The notes beneath the pieces were generated by a model, which had not been told where the DNA came from, ran no database searches, and saw only the letters and a program-made list of their open reading frames with translations. Source: Botryococcus braunii (taxonomy: Eukaryota; Chlorophyta; Trebouxiophyceae). From it: 15,000 nucleotides of DNA. A program made the position numbers and the translations under genes. The stretch is from assembly GCA_002005505.1 (NCBI GenBank), contig KV908354.1:584768-599767 (forward strand), read 5' to 3'. Shown in pieces: positions 1 through 8,788 of the stretch. The stretch's first letter is position 1, and each line of letters opens with the position of its first letter.

Positions 1-85
1 TGTGCATGTGCGTGTGTGTGTGGGGGGGGTTGTGGGGGTGTGTGTGGGGGGGGGCTGTGTGTGTGTGTGGGGGGGGGGGTGGGGA
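1..85. repeat. TG/G-rich simple repeat
   Basis: The window opens inside low-complexity DNA made of TG dinucleotides broken by runs of 5 to 11 G. The G runs, separated by short TG loops, could form a G-quadruplex on the plus strand. Open frames through it encode only Cys/Val/Gly strings and are not genes. Confidence 0.9.
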
Positions 86-396
86 GGCGGATGCCGGGGG
101 GGCTCGCCTTGGCAAGACACCTTCACGACCCTGTGGGTCACCCTGGATGTGTCTGTCTCTCTTGCGTGTGAGCTCGCCCTGCTGCACTCAATCCTTCAGT
201 TTGCCATCTTCCTTCCTCGCCCTCCTCTTCTTTTTCCCTGATTTCTCATGCTCTTCTTCTCTGAGCCCTCATGCTGCTCAATTCTCGCCACCCCTCCTCG
301 CCTCTGTGCGTCCTCTCTCTGCTTGTAGCTTCCTTCCCCTCCTGCCACCAGCGTTTCTACTCCATTTCTGACCAGCAGCATTTGTGCAGCATCTGA
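86..396 (+). other. Pyrimidine-rich non-coding stretch, possible intron 3' end
   Basis: From about 150 to 390 the plus strand is strongly rich in C and T and ends in several AG acceptor-like sites (a TTTGTGCAG at 381-389 is the best). This is the composition expected before a 3' splice site, so it may be intron or 5' leader of the open frame that begins at 397. An acceptor exactly at 389 would meet a TGA in that frame, so if it is used the reading frame or the start differs. No coding region is supported here. Confidence 0.35.
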
Positions 397-2163
397 GTCG
401 GGTCTCTGGTGAGGGAGCAGGCCAAGAAGTCTCCTGGGGGACCACCAGCACAACATCCGACCATCCATCCCAAGCTGCGCTTGAAGGTTCCCAATCAAAA
501 CCAAGGCTTGGAGGCCCCGCGGGAGCCTGCTCCAGCTCTAAGGGTTCGTCTCCCCTCCAAAAGAGGCCCGCAACTCCCTCAGGTGGATGGCATGGGGGAT
601 CCTCCAGATCCTCCGCAGTCGTTCAGCGCCTGGGAAGATCTCCAGGGTCCCTCAGCCGCTCCTCCTGGCCCCAGGACCAGTCCGGGTGTCCAGGCCGCGA
701 CACCGTCTCCTCGGGACCCATCGGGGGAACCCTGGGACGGTCTCTTGTCTGATAATCCTCCCGCTGGAGACTTGGAGGGCCTCAGAGGTACCGCAGGGGC
801 ATGGTGGCCAAGTTCGCCTGCACCCTCCCCCATGAGAGACGCGGCTGCAGCGGGCTTGAGAGCAAGGGATGCTGTACAAGGCACAGGCTTTGGAGCTTAT
901 CAGGGGCGGCCTTATGCGGCGGAGTCCCAGGAGTCGGTCTCCGCCGTTGATGGTTGCCTACGCAGCTATCTGCAGTGTCTCGCCATTGTACCGCAGGTGG
1001 ATGGCACGGCCGACACCCGGGATGCAAAGGGACAGCTGTCCTCGCTGTTGGGCCGGTTCAAGACCGGAGGAGCATCCTCAGTCTCCCATGGGGAACCTAA
1101 ACCTGGAGTGACCCCCACGGGAGCAGCCCCAGTCTCCCAAGGGGAACCCAAAGCTGGAGTTAACCCCGGGGGAGCAGCCCCGGTCTCCGAAGGGGAACCC
1201 AAAGCTGCAGACACCCCCGCGGGAGCAGCCCCAGTCTCCCAAGGAGCACCCAAGGCCGGAGAAATCTTCGAGGGCGCGGGTTCAGCTGCTGCGGGAGCGT
1301 CGGTTGTTGGGGCCACGTCCAACGAGGCGGCCCCACTCTCGGTACTGGCCCTCTCAAGCGGTCCCGCAGGCAGGGCTTCCATCAGTTGCTCCATGGGAAG
1401 CAGAGCCACCCAGGGACCGTTCTCTGAGGAGCCCATGGATGCGGCCCCTGAGGGAGCCGATGATTGCAGCAAGTCATCTGGGAGGTCCCCGGGGGATTCC
1501 CAGCCCAGCTCCGCTGCGGGCATCGATTGCGCGAGGGGCCACCGCTCCCACTCCAACGGTACAGAGCCAGGGCCCGCAGCGGCGGACAGATGCCCTGCGA
1601 GCCCCTGTGAGGAACCCCTGGCAGACGGCTCTGCGGGATCAGCTGATCCGGGTGCTTCTGGTGGCTGGGAGGGCTTCCCACCTCCTCCGGCTGCAGGGGG
1701 GCACGGCTGCGGGGAGCCCGCGGAACCCCTTATCCTCGGGAACCCGCAGGTCATGCCGGGAGGAAGCACGGAAGCTGGCAGCCTGACCAGGCCTGAGACC
1801 AGGGAAACTGTGGTGTCGGGCGGAAACCAGGCTGGTGGTGGCATGGACATGAATGAAATCCCGGGACCTGTTGTAGCGGGAGGGAGCGGGGCCGCTGGTG
1901 GCGTGACCCCAAGGGAGAAAAACCCACAGTTTGAGGCAGGGCGAGACGCAGCAGCCGAGGGCATGACCCCGAAAGGAGACAGAGGTGGTGGGGCCTTCAC
2001 AGAATGGGAGCGGCGTCAGCTGCCTGCTCTGTCCCGCGGCCTGCGCGTCAGGGCCGGGCCCGCTGATAGACAGCGGCCCTGGGGAGTCCCGGACGATATC
2101 CCTGACCCCGAGGTTCGACTGCATTCCAGGAACCCCACGCGCCCTGGTCTAGGTCGGAGCTAG
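397..2163 (+). CDS. Candidate large exon: low-complexity Gly/Ala/Pro/Ser-rich protein with 17-residue tandem repeats
   Basis: The frame is open from just after a TGA at 394-396 to the TAG at 2161-2163, about 588 codons. The first ATG in frame is near 590, so this may be an internal or 3' exon rather than a complete gene. I recognise no domain. The product is rich in Gly, Ala, Pro, Ser and Glu and looks disordered, with no signal peptide or membrane segment. In its middle (1087-1290) it has three good copies and one worn copy of a 17-residue unit with the core GEPKAG...GAAPVS. The length is hard to explain by chance, but the region is GC-rich, and a 344-codon frame also exists on the opposite strand (966-2000), so coding is probable rather than proven. 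It could be the long exon of a gene that continues through the candidates at 2540, 3267 and 3838. Confidence 0.45.
   Translation, partial: VGSLVREQAKKSPGGPPAQHPTIHPKLRLKVPNQNQGLEAPREPAPALRVRLPSKRGPQLPQVDGMGDPPDPPQSFSAWEDLQGPSAAPPGPRTSPGVQAATPSPRDPSGEPWDGLLSDNPPAGDLEGLRGTAGAWWPSSPAPSPMRDAAAAGLRARDAVQGTGFGAYQGRPYAAESQESVSAVDGCLRSYLQCLAIVPQVDGTADTRDAKGQLSSLLGRFKTGGASSVSHGEPKPGVTPTGAAPVSQGEPKAGVNPGGAAPVSEGEPKAADTPAGAAPVSQGAPKAGEIFEGAGSAAAGASVVGATSNEAAPLSVLALSSGPAGRASISCSMGSRATQGPFSEEPMDAAPEGADDCSKSSGRSPGDSQPSSAAGIDCARGHRSHSNGTEPGPAAADRCPASPCEEPLADGSAGSADPGASGGWEGFPPPPAAGGHGCGEPAEPLILGNPQVMPGGSTEAGSLTRPETRETVVSGGNQAGGGMDMNEIPGPVVAGGSGAAGGVTPREKNPQFEAGRDAAAEGMTPKGDRGGGAFTEWERRQLPALSRGLRVRAGPADRQRPWGVPDDIPDPEVRLHSRNPTRPGLGRS
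1087..1290 (+). repeat. 51-bp coding tandem repeat
   Basis: Units lie at 1087-1137, 1138-1188 and 1189-1239, followed by a degenerate fourth at 1240-1290. Each is 51 bp (17 codons), so gain or loss of a unit keeps the reading frame. The most constant part is GGGGAACC...AAA and GGAGCAGCCCC.GTCTCC. A length that is a multiple of three supports the frame being translated. Confidence 0.85.
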
Positions 2164-2178
2164 CCCCGTGTGCATGTC

Positions 2179-2179
<1 letters not shown>

Positions 2180-2248
<69 letters not shown>

Positions 2249-2280
2249 TTGTGCGTGTGTGTGGGTGTGTCTGTGTGTTG
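2180..2280. repeat. (TG)n microsatellite
   Basis: A pure TG tract runs from 2180 to 2244, followed by imperfect TG-rich sequence to about 2280. It begins 16 bp after the stop of the large open frame, so it is either just 3' of that gene or in an intron. Confidence 0.95.
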
Positions 2281-2539
2281 GGAGGGGGGAGGGAGGCTCT
2301 GGGTGGGTGTTTTGGTGGAGGCCGTTTCTGTGCTCGCAAATGCCTCAGAGCTAGACTGTGTCCAAGTGTGTCCGCCCAATTGCAAGCTCGCCATACCCCT
2401 AACAAGCACATACAGTGAGTGCGGTTCCCATGCATTTTCCATTGTTGCGAACACATGTTTGTGTTTGCCCACAAGCACACATACAAGGTATGGGAATGTG
2501 CAAGCCAGGCCGGGGCTGCAAGTGGGGAAGGGGATGCAG
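2281..2539 (+). other. No gene seen; several splice-like sites
   Basis: This stretch has no recognisable protein. Donor-like GTGAGT occurs at 2415-2420 and AAG|GTATGG at about 2487. A possible acceptor GGATGCAG ends at 2539, but it lacks a good pyrimidine tract. It is probably intronic if the flanking open frames belong to one gene. Confidence 0.25.
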
Positions 2540-2817
2540 ATGCTCCTGGATGAGCTGGACCACCTCATGCGGACCCTGGGCTGGCTGGCAGGCTGGGAGG
2601 GCAGCCGCCCCCTGGACTTCACAATGGTGGCCCCGCAGGGCCTGAAAGCTCTGCCCAGCCCGGAGAGGCCCGTGCCCTCAGGCAGCCCCAGCCGCGAGGC
2701 ATCTGCCCTGATGGACATCAATGAAAAGGAAGATGAAGAAACTTCCAATGAGGGCGGCCAGGCACATGGGGCAGCTCACATGCTGGAGGAGTCTGCCGAC
2801 TCTGGGGATGTGGTTGG
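2540..2817 (+). CDS. Candidate exon of an unrecognised gene
   Basis: A frame, open more widely from 2168 to 2860, has a protein-like composition here. It starts MLLDELDHLMRTLGW, which looks like an amphipathic helix, passes through a Pro/Ser-rich stretch, and ends with an acidic segment containing DINEKEDEETSNEG. A possible acceptor precedes the ATG at 2540 and donor-like GT sites follow at 2813 and 2818. Composition changes sharply outside these limits, into TG repeat and non-coding sequence. I know no family that matches. The borders are guesses; the evidence is composition plus splice-like ends. It could join the large frame upstream and the short candidate exon at 3267. Confidence 0.35.
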
Positions 2818-3022
2818 TACGACTGGTGTGTGTTGCCTGCCCTCCCAAACCGCCATTTGATGACTGTCACATCAGCACGGAGATGAAAAATATATTAAAT
2901 AGCATGCAAAGAGCGTCATTGAGATGGAGAAGGATAAGATATGAGGGGATAGAGAGGGTGGAAGAGCAGGAGTGTTGGTGGTCATGCATATTCATCGCAC
3001 GCACACTGTTCTTGTGGGTGTG

Positions 3023-3024
<2 letters not shown>
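2818..3024 (+). other. Non-coding, likely intronic
   Basis: This stretch is A/T-richer than its left neighbour (around 2880-2950) with no protein-like frame, and leads into a TG microsatellite. It is consistent with an intron between the candidate exons at 2540-2817 and 3267-3296. Confidence 0.25.
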
Positions 3025-3093
<69 letters not shown>

Positions 3094-3175
3094 TGTGCGC
3101 GCGTGCGTGTGTGTGTGTGTGTGTTTGTTCGCGCGCGCGCGGTCGTGCGTTCGAGCGCGCGCGGTCGCGCGTGCA
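3025..3175. repeat. (TG)n followed by (CG)-rich alternating purine-pyrimidine tract
   Basis: Pure GT repeat runs from 3025 to 3091. It is followed to about 3175 by mixed TG and CG dinucleotides, including two CG-only blocks near 3131-3141 and 3155-3162. Alternating purine-pyrimidine DNA of this length is the classical sequence class prone to Z-DNA. Open frames across it on both strands encode only CV or TH strings. Confidence 0.9.
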
Positions 3176-3266
3176 GGCTTCCCTGGTGGAGCATGTTTGG
3201 GCTTATGATATGCAAATGCAAGCCCTTCAGATCTCTGACAACATCCTGTGTTTTACAATTGTGCAG

Positions 3267-3296
3267 GTGGAAAGACAGGAGGTCGGGGACAAAGAG
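3267..3296 (+). CDS. Candidate 30-nt microexon
   Basis: A good acceptor, TTTTACAATTGTGCAG, ends at 3266, and a donor GTGCGATG starts at 3297. The latter resembles the GTGCGTAG donor of KIN17 in this window. The 30 nt between read as ten codons, VERQEVGDKE, without a stop. This is inference from splice-site appearance only; it could be chance. Confidence 0.25.
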
Positions 3297-3837
3297 GTGC
3301 GATGAGGGCTGGGAGAGTCAACAAGCTAAAAGTTGGTGACCGGCTTAAGAAGAAACTTGGCTTTAAGTAAACTCCATAAGTGAAGGTAACGTTTTAGTAA
3401 ACCGTCATGGCGTGTCGGGGTGTTTTAACATGCTGAGGCTGACATTCCTTGTAAAATGGGTTTATGACGGATCCTCACGTGCGTGATAACTGGGTCGGCG
3501 TTGACAACGTGTTGTCACCCTAATGGACGTGCAGGTTGGGAATAGAGCCGGGAGTAGACCAACTGTATGTGGAAAACTCTGTGAGACTTTGGTAGACCTT
3601 TCTTGTCACTTGTGTGGCCGCATGGTGACCATCTTACTGATGGCTCGTGTATTTTTGTAGCCGTTTGGCATGCACACTATTGTAAATCGATCAGTTCATG
3701 TTCTCGGATCCCCCCTCTGGGACAGACACATTTCTGTACTCACATGCGTGCTCTTGGATTGTACTGTGTGGGTAACGGCTTGGAACACACGAGTGCCTTC
3801 GAGACATCTCACAGGGAAGGACTGGACCGACGTTCAG
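3297..3837 (+). other. No gene seen
   Basis: Moderate-GC unique sequence without a protein-like frame that I trust. Overlapping open frames at 3603-3908 and 3670-3837 have no recognisable content. It may be an intron if the flanking candidate exons are real. Confidence 0.3.
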
Positions 3838-4128
3838 CCGACTGGGGAGCTTTGTGTGAAGCAGATACCGTTGGCATTGTACCCTATGCCACAACCGATG
3901 CCATGTGAGTCCAGCAAGTTTATAAAAGGTGATAGACCACCGATGAATATGTTCCTCTTTGCTCCAGCGAGGAGGCGGTGGGGGCCTCCGAGGCTCACCG
4001 TCCCATCACGATCACGTGGAGGTGCAGCTCCCCTTGAGCTTCGCTTAACAAACAAGGAAAAGCGAAAAACATTTGTACAGCCACAAGAGGCTGATGAGGA
4101 TGAGAACGTTATGCGCAGCAATCGCTAA
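3838..4128 (+). CDS. Candidate terminal exon of an unrecognised gene
   Basis: A frame open from 3670 reaches a TAA at 4126-4128 and becomes protein-like in its second half: a Pro/Met stretch (PMPQPMP), a basic Arg-rich centre (RRRWGPP, PSRSRGG), then LTNKEKRKTFVQPQ and an acidic tail ending before the stop. Possible acceptors are at 3837 (CGTTCAG), 3914 (GAGTCCAG) and 3967 (TTTGCTCCAG, with the best pyrimidine tract), so the exon may start at 3838, 3915 or 3968. No domain is recognised. It would supply the basic and acidic C-terminus of the gene suggested by the upstream candidates. No clear polyadenylation signal was seen before the C run at 4149. Confidence 0.35.
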   Translation, partial: PTGELCVKQIPLALYPMPQPMPCESSKFIKGDRPPMNMFLFAPARRRWGPPRLTVPSRSRGGAAPLELRLTNKEKRKTFVQPQEADEDENVMRSNR

Positions 4129-4148
4129 CAAAGCGTACCCAGCCCCCT

Positions 4149-4164
4149 CCCCCCCCCCCCCCCC
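4149..4164. repeat. C16 homopolymer run
   Basis: Sixteen consecutive C, preceded by CCCCCT. It is prone to sequencing error, and the complementary strand is G-quadruplex prone. Confidence 0.95.
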
Positions 4165-4880
<716 letters not shown>

Positions 4881-4944
4881 TACGCATGAGTGCTCATAAG
4901 TGGTCTAGCTCCATTACCCTCACCCCACATCCCCTCTCCCTCCC

Positions 4945-4997
4945 AGAGAGAGAGAGAGGGGGGGGGGACGAGGTTGGGGGGAGAGAAGGGGGGAGGG
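4945..4997 (+). repeat. Purine tract with G-quadruplex potential
   Basis: An (AG)n run leads into ten G at 4958-4967, then G6, G6 and G3 runs separated by short A/G/T loops up to 4997. The motif fits a plus-strand G-quadruplex if the G10 run supplies two of the four G runs. It follows a C/T-rich stretch at about 4930-4944 that could pair with it. Confidence 0.6.
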
Positions 4998-5253
4998 ATT
5001 ACAAATTATATTTTTTCAAAAACCCCTACACTCCACTCACTAGATTAGGGTTGTTTCCATCTGCGTTCTTTGCTGATAAGGGTGGGTTCACTATTGTTCT
5101 TAATACGAGTCGAGTCACCTCTTCTTCCTTCTCCACCCTTTCTGCATGGGACGCTAGGTTATGTGACTCTACATTTTTTAGTCTGCCAGCACTTCCATTT
5201 CAACATTCCACTTTATTCTCAGAAGTGAAACACATCAGCCTCATACCGCCGTC
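4998..5253. other. No gene seen
   Basis: A/T-richer unique sequence between the purine tract and the left arm of the inverted repeat. A frame is open through it, but it is the tail of the frame running out of the microsatellite and has no recognisable content. Confidence 0.3.
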
Positions 5254-5565
5254 CAGCATACCTACCGCACCTAGCTTTTCCGCGCTTGACTCCTCCATGC
5301 GGCCATACCTTGCCAAAATACTTCTATATTTCTTGTTTTAAACCCCAACGAAGGTAGGATATATCATGTCCTGTTTTACAGCAACTCGCGTAAGGGATCC
5401 TTGTTTTTGGATGAACTTTTCCGGATTACTTTCACCTAGTACTCACTACGGCCTTTACCCACCACTTGGGGGCCACCGGTCTAGCTGTCTTTTATTTATC
5501 GACCACATTCTACGTTTACAAGTCTTCCACGGTCCCGTTTTTAACTGCCACCGTCTTTGATCTGC
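5254..5565 (+). repeat. Long inverted repeat, left arm, outer segment
   Basis: Read against the reverse complement of 12765-13065, this segment matches over its whole length with scattered differences. Shared blocks include TTTCCGCGCTTGAC near the outer end, CCAACGAAGGTAGGATATAT at 5345-5364, GCAACTCGCGTAAGGGAT at 5382-5399, and GTCTTCCACGGTCCCG. The match weakens outward of about 5271, so 5254 is a soft limit. The arm is interrupted at 5566 by the retrotransposon and resumes at about 11300. Confidence 0.8.
5561..5565 (+). repeat. Target-site duplication TCTGC (left copy)
   Basis: TCTGC directly precedes the left LTR and recurs directly after the right LTR at 11295-11299. A 5-bp duplication is usual for Ty3/Gypsy integrases. 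Confidence 0.9.
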
Positions 5566-5827
5566 TGTAGCAATAACTAAGCGGAAGAGATTTGGATGAG
5601 ACAGTGAGACAGTTCGTGGTGTGAACGGAAAGAGTGTTACATGATTGATTCACAGGTTCGCCCTTAATCCCATCCAGGGTCGGATGTACACCGTACTGCC
5701 ACGGACGTATAGTCGGGCAACCGAGCGACTACCTGAGCGAGGTTGTACCGTGAATCCAGATCACATGGCAAGTCATAGAGCAATGCCAAGGACCATACTA
5801 GAGCATTATACCCTAGGAAATGCTACA
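5566..5827 (-). repeat. 3' LTR of the retrotransposon (left copy)
   Basis: 262 bp with perfect 7-bp inverted ends TGTAGCA/TGCTACA. It matches 11033-11294 at every base I compared. Because the coding strand is minus, this is the 3' LTR. A TATA-like TATAAT lies near its 5' end in the element's sense. A plus-strand open frame from 5645 is carried by both LTRs and is not taken as a gene. Confidence 0.97.
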
Positions 5828-5829
5828 TG

Positions 5830-5840
5830 CCCTCCCCCTT
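5830..5840 (-). promoter_or_regulatory. Polypurine tract for plus-strand DNA priming
   Basis: Read on the minus strand this is AAGGGGGAGGG, two bases from the 3' LTR. That is the position and composition required for the primer of second-strand synthesis in LTR elements. Confidence 0.85.
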
Positions 5841-6580
5841 GGCATAAGCTATGAGATGGTGTTTATGGCAATGGGGCCACAAACGTAAGACAGGGGTATC
5901 ACGAACCCTGCTTACTGTAACTATAGATAATCACACCTCCTATAGTTACCAAACCAGCAAGTCAGAGGATGAAGTCCACAAAGCAAGTTAGCACGACACA
6001 GACGAGGGACTCATCTGCTCAATGCCCGAATACCTTAACATTCTAAGGACTATCGTCTGCAAGGCGGATCCTCTAACTTAGTAGACGAACTCTCTAGACA
6101 GCACTCACACCAGTGATGAAACAATTAGGTTGAGTCATTAGACTAGCACTTGTCCAAACCTTAGGTCCAGTTACCCTGCACTGCAGTGTAACCTTCGCTT
6201 GAGGTGGCTTTCCAGCACAGGCATAAGGCATATTGTCTAGAGCAGCAAGCCATACACAGCTAACTACCACATAGTGTATCTCATGGGTAAGATACCAAAG
6301 CAAGTCATGCAGACACGGAACTACAATTTCCAGCTACACTGCCACAGCAAGTGCATCACAAAATGGAGCCGTGGGTCAAGGAAACATAACCCATGCAAAG
6401 CATATAAATAAGAGACATGCATGCAACCCAATTCATGATCCCTCTCCCTCCCAGACCCTTCCACCCTCCCTCCCTCACAGATCCAAGCTGGCTGGCAAAG
6501 TCCAAGGGTCATCAGCCGCAAATGGCTGGAAAAGTCTCAAGGCCGCAAAAGGCTCAACAAGGGATGCCCGCAAGTGGGAC
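5841..6580 (-). other. 3' non-coding region of the retrotransposon
   Basis: Some 740 bp separate the pol stop codon from the polypurine tract. Only small frames without recognisable content occur (6094-6303 minus is the longest one confined to this stretch), so I see no extra gene. It contains a perfect 10-bp inverted repeat at 5917-5949. Long 3' non-coding stretches occur in some Ty3/Gypsy elements; here the function is unknown. Confidence 0.6.
5917..5949. repeat. Perfect 10-bp hairpin in the element's 3' region
   Basis: GTAACTATAG at 5917-5926 is the exact reverse complement of CTATAGTTAC at 5940-5949, with a 13-base loop. In the RNA it could form a stem about 100 nt upstream of the 3' LTR. 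Confidence 0.7.
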
Positions 6581-8482
6581 TTAAGAAAGGACTGGGGCAG
6601 CTGCCACGTCGTCTGCCAAGTGGCGAACATGGGCAAGGGGCTCCCAAGTGTTCTCAGTCCCATCATAGCCCATCCATTTGACCAAGTACCGCCAAGACTT
6701 TCCAACTCTCTTTTTAGCAATTATGGCCTCAACTTCATAAACGCCGCCACGCTTATCTGCATACAAAGGAGGAGGTGAAGTAACGGTCACTGGTGAAGAT
6801 GAAGACACATAAGGCTTCAGCTGGGAAACATGAAACACAGGATGAATGTTCACAGTCTCAGGCAAGATAAGTCTAAAAGCACGAGTACCAACTGTTGCAG
6901 CAATAGTAAAGGGCCCAAAATACTTAGCTGATAACTTTGACGAGAGCCCAGGTGAAAGCTGGTTCTTCCTTGCAGCCAGCAACACCTGGTCCCCCACCTT
7001 GAAAGGGTGGTCTCGTCTCTTTCTATCTGCATAAGACTTCTGCCGTAGCTGTGCAGAGGCAAGATTAGACTTGGCACTTTTCAAGGCAGTCTGCAGCCCC
7101 TCAACCCACTCAAACACAGCAGGATTTGCAGGACGTGAAGGAACAGCAGAAGACAAGGGAGTAAGGGGATGGCGCCCGTGATTCAGGAAGAAGGGTGTCT
7201 GCAGTGTGGAAGCCTGGAGAGAGTTATTGTAAGCAAACTCCATCATGCTTAAATACTTGCACCAGTCATCCTGTCTCGGCCCCACAAACCCTCTTAACAC
7301 GTCTTCCATGGTCCGATTCATTCTCTCTGTCTGCCCGTCTGTCTGAGGGTGGTAAGCAGTAGACATAGCAATCTCAGTACCCAATAATTTAACAAAGGCC
7401 TTCCAAAAATGGCTAGTGAACCTCGGATCTCTATCACTCACAATGGAGGTAGGCATTCCAGATCTCACAAAGACCCTGTCTATAAACAGTTGTGCAAGTT
7501 GGGGTACAGTGATGGTTTTAGTGCATGCAGCCAAGACACACAACTTAGAAAACCTATCCACAAATACCACAATAGAGTCAAACCCACAACAGACAGGTAA
7601 ATCAGTCACTAAATCAAGGGAAACGCTCTGCCAAGGTCCATCTGGAATGGGCAGTGGCTGAAGCAAACCATAAGGTACGGCTCCAGTCCCTTTAGTGCGC
7701 TGGCAGGTGTCACAAGACCTGCAAAAGTCCCTGACTGATGAGCTGAGACGTGGCCACCAAAACTCCCTGCACACTAGCTCATACATCTTGTTAATACCAA
7801 GATGGCCATAAAAGGGTGTGGTATGGCACTCTCTCAGCACCTTCTCTCTCAATGCATCAGGTACATAGACCTTCCCTGACTGCACAGAATAAGGTACAGA
7901 GTCCCTCAATACCAAAACACCTTCATCCACAAGTGTAGCAACTGTGGGATCAGAAACACAGAGCAAGGCAATCTCTTGTAGGAGAGAAGAGACAGAAACA
8001 GAGGAGACATGCATCACGGCAAGGTCAACACGCCTAGACAAAGCATCTGCAACCACATTATCAGTGCCCTTAACATACTTTATATCAGGCATAAACCTCA
8101 TAATCTCAGTGAGCCAACGTTCCTGCCTACTAGTCCTAACAGGAGCAGTCAACAAGTACTTTAAAGCCTGCTGATCAGTGTGAACTGTAAATTTAGCACC
8201 CAACAGCAAATGTTTCCATTTAAGCAAAGCATGAACAAGAGCCAATAATTCTCTGTCATAAGGGGCTAATTTCCTCTCAGGGGGCTGGAGTTTCCTGGAC
8301 TCAAAAGCGACAGGCTGCAGACCCTGTCCTTGATCCTGCTGCAAAACAGCACCCACAGCAAAGCCTGAGGCATCTACATGTATCACAAACGGTTTGTCCA
8401 AGTCTGGCATTAACAAACATGGAGGAGAGGACACAAGATCCTTCAATGCAATGAAGGCTTGGGCTTGAGGTTCCTCCCAAGT
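6581..8482 (-). pseudogene. pol: pol, 3' part: RNase H, integrase, chromodomain
   Basis: The frame is open from directly after the TAG at 8485-8483 to its own stop at 6581; residue numbers below count from the first ATG (8446), giving 621 codons. RNase H occupies about 15-140, with the acidic residues D25 (HVDAS), E66, D91 and D134 (VADALSR). The integrase zinc-binding HHCC motif is at H208, H215, C245, C248. The integrase core has D278, D338 and E374, the last two with the standard D-35-E spacing. A GPY/F module lies around 505-545 (YFGPF, then HPVFHVSQLKPY). A chromodomain, thought to steer integration through binding of modified histones, spans about 570-610 (VYEVEAI, YLVKWMGY, TWEP). All catalytic residues are present, so this segment looks functional by itself. 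It lacks its own start and is cut off from RT by the stop, so I call it part of a broken pol. Confidence 0.93.
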
Positions 8483-8788
8483 CTATGGCACATCCTTTTT
8501 GAGCAACTCAGTAAGAGGATAAGCAACATCTGCAAAATGATCCATAAATGTGTCATAGTATTGAGTCAAGCCTAAGAAACCTCTCAACTGTGACACATTC
8601 AAGGGAGTGGGCAAGTCCCGGATGGCTGCAACCTTCCTCGGATCCACCATAATCCCTTGGGGTGTCAACAAGTGTCCCAAGTATTCCACCTGCTTAGTAA
8701 CAAACTCACATTTAGATCTTTTACAATAGAACTTATGTTCCCTAAGCACTGACAGGATAATACGTAAGTGCTCCATGTTGTTCTTCAA
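8483..8788 (-). pseudogene. pol: pol, middle part: RT connection/thumb segment
   Basis: About 100 codons in a different frame from the protease-RT segment and in the same frame as the RNase H-integrase segment. It carries family-typical RT thumb and connection sequence: KRSKCEF, VEYLGHLLT, GIMVDP, LRGFLGLTQYY and PLTELLKK. It begins where the upstream frame shifts (about 8776-8783) and ends in a TAG at 8485-8483, just before the segment that normally leads into RNase H. The position of the TAG corresponds to a residue between PLTELLKK and the RNase H domain, so it reads as a point nonsense change rather than a natural C-terminus. Confidence 0.9.

Noticed and set aside
966..2000. 344-codon minus-strand ORF
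   Set aside because: Shadow of the longer plus-strand frame in GC-rich repetitive DNA; no recognisable content and no start context that stands out.
3921..3928. TATA-box-like TATAAAAG
   Set aside because: It falls inside a candidate coding stretch just before a stop codon, with no gene start downstream.
5066..5170. Possible left-side copy of the CCGCATAC direct repeats
   Set aside because: Only short scattered likeness to the reverse complement; no block comparable to 13091-13285.
5645..5854. Plus-strand ORF repeated at 11112-11369
   Set aside because: It lies inside the LTRs, antisense to the element, and is duplicated only because the LTRs are identical; in the solo LTR the frame is disrupted.
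6371..6778. Plus-strand ORF at the retrotransposon 3' region
   Set aside because: It overlaps the chromodomain-coding end of pol in antisense and has no recognisable motif.
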